From: Sphaerotilus uruguayifluvii
GTDB lineage: Bacteria; Pseudomonadota; Gammaproteobacteria; Burkholderiales; Burkholderiaceae_C
DNA: 64,000 bases
Assembly (NCBI RefSeq): GCF_013294065.1
Contig: NZ_JABSNM010000003.1
Span: 1 to 64,000 of the forward strand
Direction: 5' to 3'
Part shown: piece by piece, positions 20,949 to 31,799 of the stretch
How the letters are laid out: each line of letters opens with the position of its first letter
Position numbering within the stretch: the first letter of the stretch is position 1
The notes under the pieces: model-generated
Told to the model about the DNA's origin: nothing
Seen by the model: the letters and a program-made list of their open reading frames with translations, nothing else
The model's database searches: none
Made by a program: the position numbers and the translations under genes

Positions 20949-22064
20949 TCACCGCCCCCGAGCGCGCTGATAGAACTCGCTGCAGGTGCGGTAGAGCGCA
21001 CCGATCGAGGCGTGTTCGCCCACCCAGTCGCAGGCGGCCTGGCCCAGGCGCTCGCGCAGCGCGGCGTCGGCCAGCAGCCGCTCCAGCGCCGCCTGCAGCG
21101 GCTCGCCCTGATCGGGCGGCACCAGCAGGCCGGTCTGGCCGTCGCGCACGATCTCGGGGTTGCCGCCCACCGCGGTGGCGACGATCGCCAGCCGGGTCGC
21201 GCAGGCTTCGAGCAGCGCGATCGACAGGCCCTCGGTGAGCGAAGGCATCGCGAAGATGTCGAAGCCCGGCGTGAGGTCGGCCACGTCCTTGCGCTGGCCG
21301 GTGAAGATCACCCGCGCGGCCACGCCGGCGGCCTCGGCCTGGGCGCGCAGCTCGGCCTCCAGCGGGCCGGAGCCCACCAGCGCCAGGTGCAGCGAAGGGT
21401 GCCGCTTCAGCAGCGCCGGCATCAGCGCGATCAGCAGCCGGTGGTTCTTCAGCGCCACCTGGCGGCCGACGGCGCCGATCAGCAGCGCGTCCTCGGGCAC
21501 GCCCAGGCGCTCGCGGGCGATGCGGCGGCGCTCGAGCGTCCAGCGGAAGCGCTCGACCGGGATGCCGTTGAGCACCGTGGTGGCCCGCTCGGCCGGCACC
21601 AGGCCGTCGCCGACGTAGCGGCCATGCACCTGCGAGCCCACCATCGCCACGCCGCGGGTGTGCTTGAGCGACCACAGGAAGTACTGACGCAGCCGCTTCT
21701 CGCGCTCGAGCCGGAAGCCCATGTCGTGCAGGCTGCAGACCTGCACCGGGCCGCCGAGCATCGTGCGGATCGCCGCGGCGGCGTGGTAGTTGGGCACGAA
21801 GTTGTGGGCATGCACCAGATCGATGTTGCGCCAGGCCATCGCGCGGCGCAGCCGCAGGATCAGCCCGAGATCGAGGCCGTCGCGCTTGTTGCCGACGATC
21901 ACCTCGACGCCGGCGGCCTCCAGCTCGGGCTTGAGCCCCTCGGTGGCCAGCAGGCTGAAGACACAGACCGTGTCGCCGCGGCGCTTCTGCTCGATCGCCA
22001 GATCGGTGACCACCCGCTCGAGTCCGCCGAACTCGAGCGAGTCGACGATGTGCATCAGCCTCAT
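20949..22064 (-). CDS. Glycosyltransferase family 4 protein (polysaccharide synthesis)
   Basis: A 371-residue GT-B enzyme beginning MRLMHIVDSLEFGGLERVV, typical of family 4 transferases that act in exopolysaccharide and lipopolysaccharide synthesis. The donor site shows LIGAVGRQVALKNHR, LALVGSGPLEAEL and the EGLSIALLEACATRLAIVAT block with its Glu pair. The frame is open 13 codons upstream, but this ATG aligns with the family start. It is divergent from the first beta-helix gene, and a shared regulatory region of about 117 bp lies between them. Confidence 0.86.
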   Translation of the reverse strand: MRLMHIVDSLEFGGLERVVTDLAIEQKRRGDTVCVFSLLATEGLKPELEAAGVEVIVGNKRDGLDLGLILRLRRAMAWRNIDLVHAHNFVPNYHAAAAIRTMLGGPVQVCSLHDMGFRLEREKRLRQYFLWSLKHTRGVAMVGSQVHGRYVGDGLVPAERATTVLNGIPVERFRWTLERRRIARERLGVPEDALLIGAVGRQVALKNHRLLIALMPALLKRHPSLHLALVGSGPLEAELRAQAEAAGVAARVIFTGQRKDVADLTPGFDIFAMPSLTEGLSIALLEACATRLAIVATAVGGNPEIVRDGQTGLLVPPDQGEPLQAALERLLADAALRERLGQAACDWVGEHASIGALYRTCSEFYQRARGR

Positions 22065-22181
22065 GAAATCCAGTCCCCTCCCCGAGACATCCGTCGGGTG
22101 CAAAAAAGGTCGATCCGACCATGTTATCGCAGCACTGCGGCAAGATCAGGTCCGATCCCAGGGACTTGCAGGAGACGATCG

Positions 22182-23813
22182 ATGCCGATCCGCCGAATTT
22201 CCACGCTCGCGGCGCTGCTGGCCGCACTGCTCGCGCCGGGCCTGATGCCGGCCCGGGCGCAGTCGGTGCGCATTCCCGGCCCCGATTCGGGCCGCTTCCT
22301 CGACAGCGCGCCGCCCCCGGTGGCCTCGCCGGCCAGCCCGGGCGCGAGCGGCACCGCGCCGGCGCGCGACGACCGGCCCTGGCCGCCGCCGGTGTCCGAG
22401 CCGGCCAGCGCCGACGGCTGCAGCACCGCGCTCTCCGGCAGCGGCCGCACCTACCACGTCGGCCCGGGCCGGCAGTTCACCGAGCTCGACGACGTGCCCT
22501 GGCTGTCGCTGCAGGCCGGCGACGTGGTCAACATCCACCATCGCGCCGAGCCCTACCGCACCAAGATCGGCCTGCGCGCGCAGGGCCGCGCCGACGCGCC
22601 GGTGGTCCTCCACGGTGTGACCGACGCGCAGTGCCGCCGCCCGGTCATCAGCGGCGAGAACGCCACCACCGCCCGCGACGCCGCCGCCAGCGGCTTCTTC
22701 AGCAAGCAGCACAGCGAGCCCTACGGCCTCATCTTCATCTACAAGTCGCGCGACGAGGCCTGGGGCAGCCGGCCGCGCCACATCCGCATCGAGAACCTGA
22801 AGCTCACCGGCGCGCACAAGGACAAGCGCTTCACCGGCATGGACGGCCAGGGCGCCAGCTACGTCGGCGGCGCCGCGGCGATCTACGCCATCGTCGTCGA
22901 GGACCTGACGGTCGAGAACTGCGAGATCACCGGCAACGGCAACGGCATCTTCGTCAACAGCCGCTCCGACGAGGAGGCCAGCCGCAACGTCTTCATCCGC
23001 CACAACCGCATCTGGAACAACGGCAACGTCGGCAGCTGGCTGGAGCACAACCTCTACGTGCAGACCGCGCGCGCGCTTTACGAGGGCAACGACATCGGCC
23101 AGCTGGTCCCGGGCGCGCGCGGCTCCTCGCTGAAGGACCGCTCCAGCGGCACGGTGGTGCGCTACAACCGCATCACCGCGGCGGCGCGCGCGCTCGACCT
23201 GGTCGAGATCGAGGGCGGCGTGCGCCCGGTACGCGAGGACCCGCTCTACGACCGCGCCTGGGTGATCGGCAACCTGCTCATCAACGACTTCGAGCAGCCC
23301 GGCGGCGCCTCGGTGAAGATGATCCACTGGGGCGGCGACAACGACGAGCGCTTCTTCCGCGGCGGCACGCTGGAGTTCGCCCACAACACCGTGATCGCCC
23401 GCGGCGAGCAGTCGAAGGTCTGGTACATGGCGCTGTTCGACCTGCCCACCGAGCGCCAGACGGTGCGCGCCAGCGGCAACCTGATCGCCAGCCTGGGCAG
23501 CACCGAACTGCGCCTGGGTCACGAGGCGGGCACGATCGAGCTGGCGGGCACGAACTGGATCAGCCGCGGCTGGGTCGCCTCCGGCCCCGGCGCGCGGGTG
23601 CGCCTGACGCGCGCGGCCGGATCGCGGCTGCTCGAGGGCCAGGCGCCGGCCTTCGACCTGCGCACCGGACGGCCCGCCGGCGCGCTGGCGCTGCCGGACA
23701 GCACGGCCTCCGTGCTGCCGCCCCCCACCCACCAGTTCCGCTTCCCCGCCGGCGTCGTGCCGCGACCGGACCGCGGACACCCCCCCGAACCCGGGGCCTT
23801 CGCGCTGCGCTGA
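22182..23813 (+). CDS. Secreted right-handed parallel beta-helix protein, paralog 1
   Basis: A 543-residue exported protein. A signal peptide (about residues 1-27, ending PARAQ) is followed by a Pro-rich linker and a repeat region with Asn-ladder turns such as IRIENLKLTG, LTVENCEITGNGNGIFV and VFIRHNRIWNNG, typical of pectate-lyase-like beta-helices. It shares the entry module YHVGPGRQFTELDDVPWLSLQAGD with the two downstream paralogs but is the most divergent of the three. AGGAG precedes the ATG by about nine bases. Likely role: binding or cleaving the polysaccharide made nearby; no catalytic residues can be assigned. Confidence 0.82.
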   Translation: MPIRRISTLAALLAALLAPGLMPARAQSVRIPGPDSGRFLDSAPPPVASPASPGASGTAPARDDRPWPPPVSEPASADGCSTALSGSGRTYHVGPGRQFTELDDVPWLSLQAGDVVNIHHRAEPYRTKIGLRAQGRADAPVVLHGVTDAQCRRPVISGENATTARDAAASGFFSKQHSEPYGLIFIYKSRDEAWGSRPRHIRIENLKLTGAHKDKRFTGMDGQGASYVGGAAAIYAIVVEDLTVENCEITGNGNGIFVNSRSDEEASRNVFIRHNRIWNNGNVGSWLEHNLYVQTARALYEGNDIGQLVPGARGSSLKDRSSGTVVRYNRITAAARALDLVEIEGGVRPVREDPLYDRAWVIGNLLINDFEQPGGASVKMIHWGGDNDERFFRGGTLEFAHNTVIARGEQSKVWYMALFDLPTERQTVRASGNLIASLGSTELRLGHEAGTIELAGTNWISRGWVASGPGARVRLTRAAGSRLLEGQAPAFDLRTGRPAGALALPDSTASVLPPPTHQFRFPAGVVPRPDRGHPPEPGAFALR

Positions 23814-23819
23814 GCCTTG

Positions 23820-23840
23820 CCGGCCGCGCATCGCGGCCGG
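23820..23840 (+). terminator. GC-rich hairpin after beta-helix gene 1
   Basis: A perfect 9-bp stem, CCGGCCGCG against CGCGGCCGG with a three-base loop, begins seven bases after the stop. There is no T run, so it may act as a weak or Rho-assisted terminator or an mRNA 3'-end stabiliser. Confidence 0.5.
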
Positions 23841-24270
23841 TGCACACCCTGAAACGAAAAATCCGATCGCCGGAATTGGGGGGTATTTCCGGCCAGTTGT
23901 AATCCGACCCGCCCTGCCCCGTACAGGAAAAACCCGGCGGGACCCGGAACCGCTTTTCGCGACCACCGCCACCTGAGCGCAAATCCCGTGAACCGATTCA
24001 CGAACGATCGCTCCGACCCCGGCCCGAAATGATCCGGAAATGACAGATACGTCACGATCCGGAGGCCGTCCGTGCGTCTGGCGCGTTACAAGTCAGACCT
24101 TTTTCTTACGTTCCGCCTTTTTCGCCCGCCTACCTTTCGCTCCGTGAAATACGGCCGTCCTGAATCCCCGCATCCAGATGCCGACATTCAACAAGGGGAA
24201 TCCGGACTTTTGCATTTTCAGGAATCTTGTTCCGGATTCCCGCCCATTACCGGCGCGAAAGGTTGTCTCC
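23841..24270. other. Long intergenic leader before beta-helix gene 2
   Basis: About 430 bp without a convincing gene. It is lower in GC than its surroundings, with T-rich stretches near 24099-24135 (for example TTTTTCTTACG) where a promoter for the next gene is plausible. An ATG at 24178 opens in frame with the next gene but lacks a ribosome-binding site and would hide the signal peptide. Confidence 0.5.
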
Positions 24271-25929
24271 ATGTTTCATTCCACCCGGGCATTCGGTTTT
24301 CATTCATTTCCGGCACACGCCGGAATGGCGCTGGTCATCGCCGCCCTGCCCGTCCTGCCGGCCCTGGCCCAGACGAGCACCCGCGGCGCCTACCTGGCGA
24401 GCCCCTCCACGGCCAGCGCCACGACCGGCACCACGACGACGGCCACCTCGTCGCGCACCGTCGCCTCCACCGCGCTGAACCTGTCGCCCTGCCAGCCCAG
24501 CGGACTGGGCAGCGACTACACCGTCGGTCCCGGCCAGCGCTTCGCCTCGCTCGACCAGGTGCCCTGGGAAAGCCTGAAGGCCGGCGACACGGTGCGCATC
24601 TTTCCAGCGGCGACCGCGTACAAGGGCAAGTTCGTCATCACGGCCAGGGGCACCGCCAGCGCGCCGGTGCGCATCTGCGGCGTGCGCGCGGCCGACGGCT
24701 CGCGGCCGGTGATCGACGGCAGCGGCGCGACCACCCGGGCCGCGCTGCACAACATCTACGCGACCAGCGACTATGCCCGCGACATCCACCAGGACCGCTC
24801 GCTGGTGCTGATCAAGGCCGCGCCGGCCCAGGGCTGGACCGCCTTCCCGAGCTGGATCCAGATCGACGGCCTGAAGATCACCCGCGGCCATCCGGACCAG
24901 ACCTTCACGAACGCCGCCGGCGCCCAGCGCCGCTACGCCGCCTTCGGCGCCTGCATCTGGGTCGAGCGCGGCCAGAACATCTCGATCCTCGACAACGAGA
25001 TCACCGACTGCCAGATGGCGGTGTTCAGCAAGTCGACCGATGACGGCGACTTCGCGGTGACGCGCAACCTGCGCATCGCCGGCAACCGCTTCGCCGGCCA
25101 CGGCATCGTCGGCGACGTGCACCAGCACACCACCTACACCCAGAGCATCGGCACGACGATCGAGTTCAACATCTACGCCCCGCTGCGCAACGGCTCGCCC
25201 GGCAACGCGATCAAGGACCGCTCGGCCGGCACCGTCGTGCGCTACAACCGCCTCGAGGAAGGCTCGCACGCGCTCGACCTGGTCGAGGCCGAGGACTTCC
25301 CCCTCACCGCGATGGCCACGCCCGCCTACCGCAGCACGCTGGTCTACGGCAACCAGATCATCAAGACCGGCGACAGCGGCAGCGTCGTCCACTACGGCGG
25401 CGACCATTTCGGCAGCCAGCCCGGCGCCGGCTGGGGCGAGCCGATCTTCCGCAAGGGCACGCTGCATTTCTTCCACAACACGCTCTACCTGAAAGGCACG
25501 ACCGCCTGGGTCTTCCAGGTCTCGACGACCGAGGAGCGGGTGGAAGCCTGGAACAACGCGATCCACTTCGCGCCGACGGTCGCGCAGAAGAACCTGCGCA
25601 TGGAGCAGGACGTCGTCGCGCCCTGGGTCGGCGGCGGCATCGTCAACCTCGGCCGCAACTGGATCACCACCGGCTGGCAGGACTCCGACGTGTGGCACAA
25701 GGTGCGCGGCCAGCTGCTCGGCACCGGCCTGCAGGTCGGCGGCACGGCCGCCCCGTTCGACGTCACGACGCTGCAGCCCGGCTACGGCTCGGCGCTGATC
25801 GACGCGGCCGCCGGCGCACCCGTGTCGATGGCCACCACGCTGCCGCTCTTCCAGTTCGACCGCGACCTGCTGCCGCAGGTGCGCCGCCAGCGCGGCGCGG
25901 CCAGCGATCTGGGCGCCTTCGAGTACTGA
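24271..25929 (+). CDS. Secreted right-handed parallel beta-helix protein, paralog 2
   Basis: A 552-residue exported protein with a signal peptide ending near LPALAQ (about residue 34), a Ser/Thr/Ala-rich linker, then a beta-helix with Asn-rich turns (ISILDNEITDCQMAVF, LRIAGNRFAGHG, VVRYNRLEEG). It is closely related to paralog 3: both carry VPWESLKAGDTVRI, YKGKF, APVRICGVR and a shared STDDG turn. AAGG lies upstream of the chosen ATG. It is preceded by a long leader and followed by another, so each paralog seems to have its own promoter. Confidence 0.82.
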   Translation: MFHSTRAFGFHSFPAHAGMALVIAALPVLPALAQTSTRGAYLASPSTASATTGTTTTATSSRTVASTALNLSPCQPSGLGSDYTVGPGQRFASLDQVPWESLKAGDTVRIFPAATAYKGKFVITARGTASAPVRICGVRAADGSRPVIDGSGATTRAALHNIYATSDYARDIHQDRSLVLIKAAPAQGWTAFPSWIQIDGLKITRGHPDQTFTNAAGAQRRYAAFGACIWVERGQNISILDNEITDCQMAVFSKSTDDGDFAVTRNLRIAGNRFAGHGIVGDVHQHTTYTQSIGTTIEFNIYAPLRNGSPGNAIKDRSAGTVVRYNRLEEGSHALDLVEAEDFPLTAMATPAYRSTLVYGNQIIKTGDSGSVVHYGGDHFGSQPGAGWGEPIFRKGTLHFFHNTLYLKGTTAWVFQVSTTEERVEAWNNAIHFAPTVAQKNLRMEQDVVAPWVGGGIVNLGRNWITTGWQDSDVWHKVRGQLLGTGLQVGGTAAPFDVTTLQPGYGSALIDAAAGAPVSMATTLPLFQFDRDLLPQVRRQRGAASDLGAFEY

Positions 25930-26373
25930 CGCCGGGCCGACAGGTTGCAACGCGGTGTATGGAGTGCAGCAGGCCGACCGGGCGCATGCCAGCGCGCCGC
26001 GCTTCGTCACGGCGCCCCGAACGGCCCGACGCCCTCTCGCCCGCCCGGATCACCCGCAAACTTCTTCACAAGTCCGGTCAGCCACCCGTGAAACAAATCA
26101 CACAAACATTTCATGCAACAGAACAACTGCACTTGATGGTTTCATTATTTCCACTCAGACACCCCTCATTCACGAGGGGAGACACTTGATGGATTGACGG
26201 TTACACATCAGGAGAATGCTTACGAGGCCGCAGGGAGCCTCTCCTATCGTCCGATTCCTCATGACGCCCGCAGAAGGCGTCGTGTCCCTGCGACCGGCCC
26301 CGGCGCCGAGCGATGCGCAATGGCGGTGGCCGGCATGAACACCCGACACGAACACGAAAGAGCGGACGACAGA
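25930..26373. other. Long intergenic leader before beta-helix gene 3
   Basis: About 440 bp with no supported gene. The middle (about 26085-26190) is AT-rich compared with its surroundings and contains CAAATCACACAAACATTTC-like sequence, a likely promoter area. Open frames that run into the next gene begin without ribosome-binding sites. Confidence 0.5.
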
Positions 26374-28011
26374 ATGGGAATGGCACGGACGGACCTGAAA
26401 CGATCGATGCGCGTGCGCACGCTGTGGATGGCTGCGGCCGCTGCGCTGGCCGCGGGCGGGCTGGTCGGCTGTGGCAGCGGGGGCTCCGAAGACACCTCGG
26501 GCGGCGGCACGGCGCCGGCACCGACCCCGACGCCCCCGGCGGAAACCCTCGCGCTGACCGCCTGCGCCGCCTCGGGCAAGGGCACCGACTACCCCGTGGG
26601 CCCCGGCCAGACCTACACCACGCTGGACCAGGTGCCCTGGGAAAGCCTGAAGGCCGGCGACACGGTGCGCATCTACTACTCGTCGACGCCGTACAAGGGC
26701 AAGTTCCTCGTCGCCGCACAGGGCACGTCCACCGCGCCGGTGCGCATCTGCGGCGTGCGCGGGCCGAACAACGAGCGTCCGATCATCGACGGCAGCGGCG
26801 CCACCACGCGCGCCGCGCTGCTCAACGCCTACGGCAACACCGCCGAGACGCAGAACATCCACCAGACCCGCAGCGTCATCGTCATCAAGGCGCTGGCCAA
26901 CGGCAGCTACAGCGACTATCCGACCTGGATCCAGATCGACGGCCTGAACATCCGCGCCGGCCATCCGAACTACACCTTCACCGACGCGGCCGGCGCGACC
27001 CAGCGCTACACCGACTTCGGCGCCTGCGTCTGGGTGGACCGCGGCCAGAACATCCTGATCGCCGACAACGAGATCAGCGACTGCCAGATGGCCGTCTTCA
27101 GCCGCTCGACCGACGACGGCGAATTCACGGTCACGCGCAACCTGCGCATCGCCGGAAACTATCTCTGGGGCCACGGCGTCGTCGGCAGCGAGCTCGAGCA
27201 CACCACCTACACCCAGAGCGTGGGCACCGTCATCGAGTTCAACCGCTACGGGCCGCTGCGCACCGGGGCGCTGGGCAACTCGGTCAAGGACCGCTCGGCC
27301 GGCCTGGTGGTGCGCTACAACCGCATCGAGGGCGGCGCCCGCTCGGTCGACATGGTCGAGGCCGAGGACTTCCCCACCACCGCCCGCGCCCTGAGCGCCT
27401 ACCGCAGCAGCTTCGTCTACGGCAACCAGTTCAAGAAGAACGGCGACGACGGCAGCTTCTTCCACTACGGCGGCGACCATTTCGGCGCCCCGGCCGGTGC
27501 CAACTGGGGCGAGTCGCTGTTCCGCCGGGGCGTGCTGTACTTCTTCAACAACACCGTGCACGGCACCGGCACGAACGCGCGCCTCTTCCAGATCTCGACG
27601 ACGCTGGAGCGGGTCGAGGCCTGGAACAACGTGTTCTGGTTCGATCCCTCGGTGACCCTGGTGAACCTGCGCCAGGCCGAGAACGACTCGCTGTCGACCA
27701 GCTACACGCCCGACGGCATCCTGAACCTGGGCGTCAACTGGATCCGCAGCGACTGGACCGACACCGACGCGTGGCACACGCTCAAGGGCCAGGTCATCGG
27801 CACGGAAAAGCTGATCGGCGGCACCAGCGCGCCCTTCGACACCAGCAGCAGCTTCGTGCCGCTGGCCTCCAGCTCGATCATCGACGCCGGCCAGGCCAAC
27901 CCGAGCGCGGCCAGCGCCTACGGCGTCAACTACCAGCTCAACAGCAGCTACACGCCGGTGGCACGCACCGTCAAGGGCGCGGCCATCGACCTCGGCGCCG
28001 TCGAGCGCTGA
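26374..28011 (+). CDS. Beta-helix lipoprotein, paralog 3
   Basis: A 545-residue protein with a lipoprotein signal: hydrophobic stretch then lipobox LVGC followed by GSGGSED, so it should be membrane-anchored by lipid rather than freely secreted. A Gly/Thr/Pro linker leads to a beta-helix very similar to paralog 2 (shared VPWESLKAGDTVRI, RPIIDGSGATTRAALLN, DNEISDCQMAVFSRSTDDG). The start is uncertain; in-frame ATGs exist at 26335 and upstream. Position beside two secreted paralogs suggests a division between cell-attached and released forms. Confidence 0.82.
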   Translation: MGMARTDLKRSMRVRTLWMAAAAALAAGGLVGCGSGGSEDTSGGGTAPAPTPTPPAETLALTACAASGKGTDYPVGPGQTYTTLDQVPWESLKAGDTVRIYYSSTPYKGKFLVAAQGTSTAPVRICGVRGPNNERPIIDGSGATTRAALLNAYGNTAETQNIHQTRSVIVIKALANGSYSDYPTWIQIDGLNIRAGHPNYTFTDAAGATQRYTDFGACVWVDRGQNILIADNEISDCQMAVFSRSTDDGEFTVTRNLRIAGNYLWGHGVVGSELEHTTYTQSVGTVIEFNRYGPLRTGALGNSVKDRSAGLVVRYNRIEGGARSVDMVEAEDFPTTARALSAYRSSFVYGNQFKKNGDDGSFFHYGGDHFGAPAGANWGESLFRRGVLYFFNNTVHGTGTNARLFQISTTLERVEAWNNVFWFDPSVTLVNLRQAENDSLSTSYTPDGILNLGVNWIRSDWTDTDAWHTLKGQVIGTEKLIGGTSAPFDTSSSFVPLASSSIIDAGQANPSAASAYGVNYQLNSSYTPVARTVKGAAIDLGAVER

Positions 28012-28056
28012 CGTCCAGGCCGGGCCCGGCTCCGGGGCCGCGGCCCCGCGCCCCGG

Positions 28057-28851
28057 TCACAGCCCCTCGGCCGCCAGCAGCTCGCGCACCGCCGCGAGCT
28101 GGCGGCGCGACACCGCCAGCCACTCGTCGGTGGCGGCGATGCGCACCGCCCAGGCCTCGAGCTCGGTGCCGTCCTCGCCCTGCCAGCGCCGGCGCTCCAG
28201 CGCCGCCACCGCATCGACGGCCACCAGCGCGTTGCGATGGATGCGCACGAAGCGCTCGCCGAGCCGCTCCTCGAGCTCGGCCAGCGACTCGTCGAGCAGC
28301 AGCGCGCGGTGCGCGGTGCGCAGCGTCACGTACTTCTGCTCGGCCTTCAGGTAGAGCGCCTCGGCCAGCGGCACGCGCAGCAGCTCGCCACGCTCGTGCA
28401 CGACGATGACCGGCCCGGCCGCCGCCGGCTCCGCCAGCGGCGCGGGCGCCGTCGCCGCCAGCGCGCCGCGGCGCTGCACCACCCGCGCCAGCGCCTCCTG
28501 CAGCCGCAGGCGCCGCACCGGCTTGGTCAGGTAGTCGACCGCCTCGACCTCGAAGGCCTCCAGCGCGTGCTCGGCATGCGCGGTCACGAAGATCACCAGC
28601 GGCGGCCGCGGCATCGCGCGCAGCCGTCCGGCCAGCGCCAGCCCGTCCATGCCGGGCATGCGGATGTCGAGCAGCACCACGTCGGCCGCATGCAGCGCCA
28701 GCCAGTGCAGCGCCGCCGCCGCGGTCGCCGCCTCGCCGACCACCTGCGCCGGCGGATCGACGCAGTCGGCAATCAGCGTGCGCAGGCGCAGCCGCGACAG
28801 CTCCTCGTCGTCGACCAGCAGCACCCGCAGCGCAGCGATCCGGTGGTCCAT
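28057..28851 (-). CDS. LytTR-family response regulator (AlgR-like)
   Basis: A 264-residue regulator. The receiver domain (about 8-125) has LLVDDEELSR, phospho-acceptor Asp in VVLLDIRMPGMDG, the late Thr in FVTAHAEHA and Lys in YLTKPV. The LytTR DNA-binding domain (about 150-258) shows EALYLKAEQKYVTLRT, the HRALLLDESLAELEERL helix and RIHRNALV. It acts downstream of the LytS-type kinase encoded 12 bp upstream on the same strand. AlgR-type regulators often control exopolysaccharide, which fits the neighbourhood; the target here is unknown. Confidence 0.9.
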   Translation of the reverse strand: MDHRIAALRVLLVDDEELSRLRLRTLIADCVDPPAQVVGEAATAAAALHWLALHAADVVLLDIRMPGMDGLALAGRLRAMPRPPLVIFVTAHAEHALEAFEVEAVDYLTKPVRRLRLQEALARVVQRRGALAATAPAPLAEPAAAGPVIVVHERGELLRVPLAEALYLKAEQKYVTLRTAHRALLLDESLAELEERLGERFVRIHRNALVAVDAVAALERRRWQGEDGTELEAWAVRIAATDEWLAVSRRQLAAVRELLAAEGL

Positions 28852-28863
28852 CGCCCCTCTCCT

Positions 28864-29880
28864 TCAGTCCGGCATCGTGATGGCGATGCGCACGCGGAAG
28901 CGCCCGCCCTCGATCGGCCCGGCCTCGAAGCGCGCGGCCAGGTCGTGCAGCAGCAGCAGCCGCTCGCGCACGTTGCGCAGCGCGATGCCGTGGCCGCGGC
29001 GCGGGCGGCCCTCGCCCAGCGGATTGGTCACCGTCAGCAGCGCCATGCCGTGGCGCACGCCGGTGCGGATGACGATCTCGCCGCCGTCGGGTGTCGGCTC
29101 GATGCCGTGCTTGACCGCGTTCTCCACCAGCGGCTGCAGCATCAGCACCGGCACGCGCGCCCGCGCGGCCGCCTCGTCGAGCTGCCAGCGCACCCGCAGC
29201 CGCGCGCCGAAGCGCACCTGCTCGATGGCGATGTAGCGCTGCGCCAGCTCGATCTCCTGGCCGAGCGTGACCGGCGCGTCGGCGCTGGCCAGCGCGGCGC
29301 GGAACAGCTCCGACAGGTCCTCCAGCACCGCCTCGGCACGCACCGGATCGATCTGCACCAGCGTGATCGCGCTGTTGAGCGCGTTGAACAGGAAGTGCGG
29401 CCGGATGCGCGACTGCAGCTCGGCCAGCCGCGCCTGCGTGCCGGCGGGCAGGTTCAGCCGCATGCGCTGGCACAGCCACTGCCAGACGGCCACCGCCAGC
29501 GCCGCGCCCGACAGCAGCGCGCCCAGCCCGGCGAGCGGCTCGGGCACCGCCGAGTCCAGCCACAGCAGCTCGGCCCAGGCCGCCAGCGCGCAGGCCGCGC
29601 CCAGCCCGGCCACCGCGGCGGTCTGCACCGCCGCGGCACGCCGGGCCAGCCAGGGCCGGATCGCGCAGCCGAGCAGCAGCCAGACCAGCGTCGCCGGCAG
29701 CACCGCGGCCACCATCACCGACAGGTCGACGATCCCGCCGATCACGCTGCCGCCGCGCAGCAGCATGCCCAGCGCCAGCACGCCGTGCACGAACAGCACC
29801 GTGCGCAGCACCACGCCGCCCTGGCAGAGATCGGGCGGGGAAGGCGGGGGCGGCGAGGAACTGTCGCTGGCGGGAGGCAC
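28864..29880 (-). CDS. LytS/AlgZ-type sensor histidine kinase
   Basis: A membrane kinase of about 338 residues with four hydrophobic helices in the N-terminal half, then the His_kinase domain: phospho-His in [15 protein letters not shown], the [16 protein letters not shown] block and an ATP-binding N box [17 protein letters not shown] and [11 protein letters not shown]. The N-terminal [12 protein letters not shown] resembles the start of AlgZ proteins, so I place the start at GTG 29878-29880 although no ribosome-binding site is evident; GTG at 29812-29814 is an alternative. Divergent from argH. Confidence 0.82.
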   Translation of the reverse strand: MPPASDSSSPPPPSPPDLCQGGVVLRTVLFVHGVLALGMLLRGGSVIGGIVDLSVMVAAVLPATLVWLLLGCAIRPWLARRAAAVQTAAVAGLGAACALAAWAELLWLDSAVPEPLAGLGALLSGAALAVAVWQWLCQRMRLNLPAGTQARLAELQSRIRPHFLFNALNSAITLVQIDPVRAEAVLEDLSELFRAALASADAPVTLGQEIELAQRYIAIEQVRFGARLRVRWQLDEAAARARVPVLMLQPLVENAVKHGIEPTPDGGEIVIRTGVRHGMALLTVTNPLGEGRPRRGHGIALRNVRERLLLLHDLAARFEAGPIEGGRFRVRIAITMPD

Positions 29881-30007
29881 GTTCGGGATGGCGGCGCAGC
29901 CGCGCTCTCTACAATCGGCGCCATTGTCGCCCGCCGCCCGCCTCCGGCCGGCATGCGCGGCATTTCTGCCACTTCCGGATCCGCCGATCCGCCACCTGCA
30001 CCATCCG

Positions 30008-31450
<1,443 letters not shown>

Positions 31451-31460
31451 AGTGCCGGCG

Positions 31461-31799
31461 ATGAGCACGCCCGCCGACAACCCCTGCCTCGCCTGCGGCG
31501 CCTGCTGCGCCAGCTTCCGGGTCGACTTCTCGCCCGAGGAGCTGCAGTCGCGCGGCGGCTGCGTGCCCGACGGCTTGGCGGTCGAGCTCGGCGACACGCT
31601 GGCGCGCATGCGCGGCACCGACCACGCCCGGCCGCGCTGCGCCGCGCTGGTCGGCACCGTCGGAGCAAAGGCCGGCTGCGGCATCTACGAATGGCGCCCC
31701 GGCCCCTGCCGCGAGTTCGGCATGCTCGCGCCGCTGGGCCGCGGCGACGAGGCCTGCGCGCGCGCCCGGCTGCGCCACGGTCTGACGCCGCTGGGCTGA
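31461..31799 (+). CDS. YkgJ-type zinc/iron-chelating cysteine-cluster protein
   Basis: A 112-residue protein with CLACGACCASFRV at the N-terminus, the CxxCxxCC(x)F signature of the YkgJ/UPF0153 family, and further Cys in RCAALVG, GCGIYEWRPGPCREF. These cysteines are expected to bind Zn or an Fe-S cluster. Function is unknown. ATG 31461 was preferred to the GTG nine bases upstream. It starts 10 bp after argH and probably shares its transcript. Confidence 0.82.
   Translation: MSTPADNPCLACGACCASFRVDFSPEELQSRGGCVPDGLAVELGDTLARMRGTDHARPRCAALVGTVGAKAGCGIYEWRPGPCREFGMLAPLGRGDEACARARLRHGLTPLG

Noticed and set aside
22182-28011. PEP-CTERM/exosortase-linked secretion of the beta-helix proteins
   Set aside because: No PEP-CTERM tail (PEP motif, membrane helix, basic end) at any of the three C-termini, and no exosortase gene in the window.
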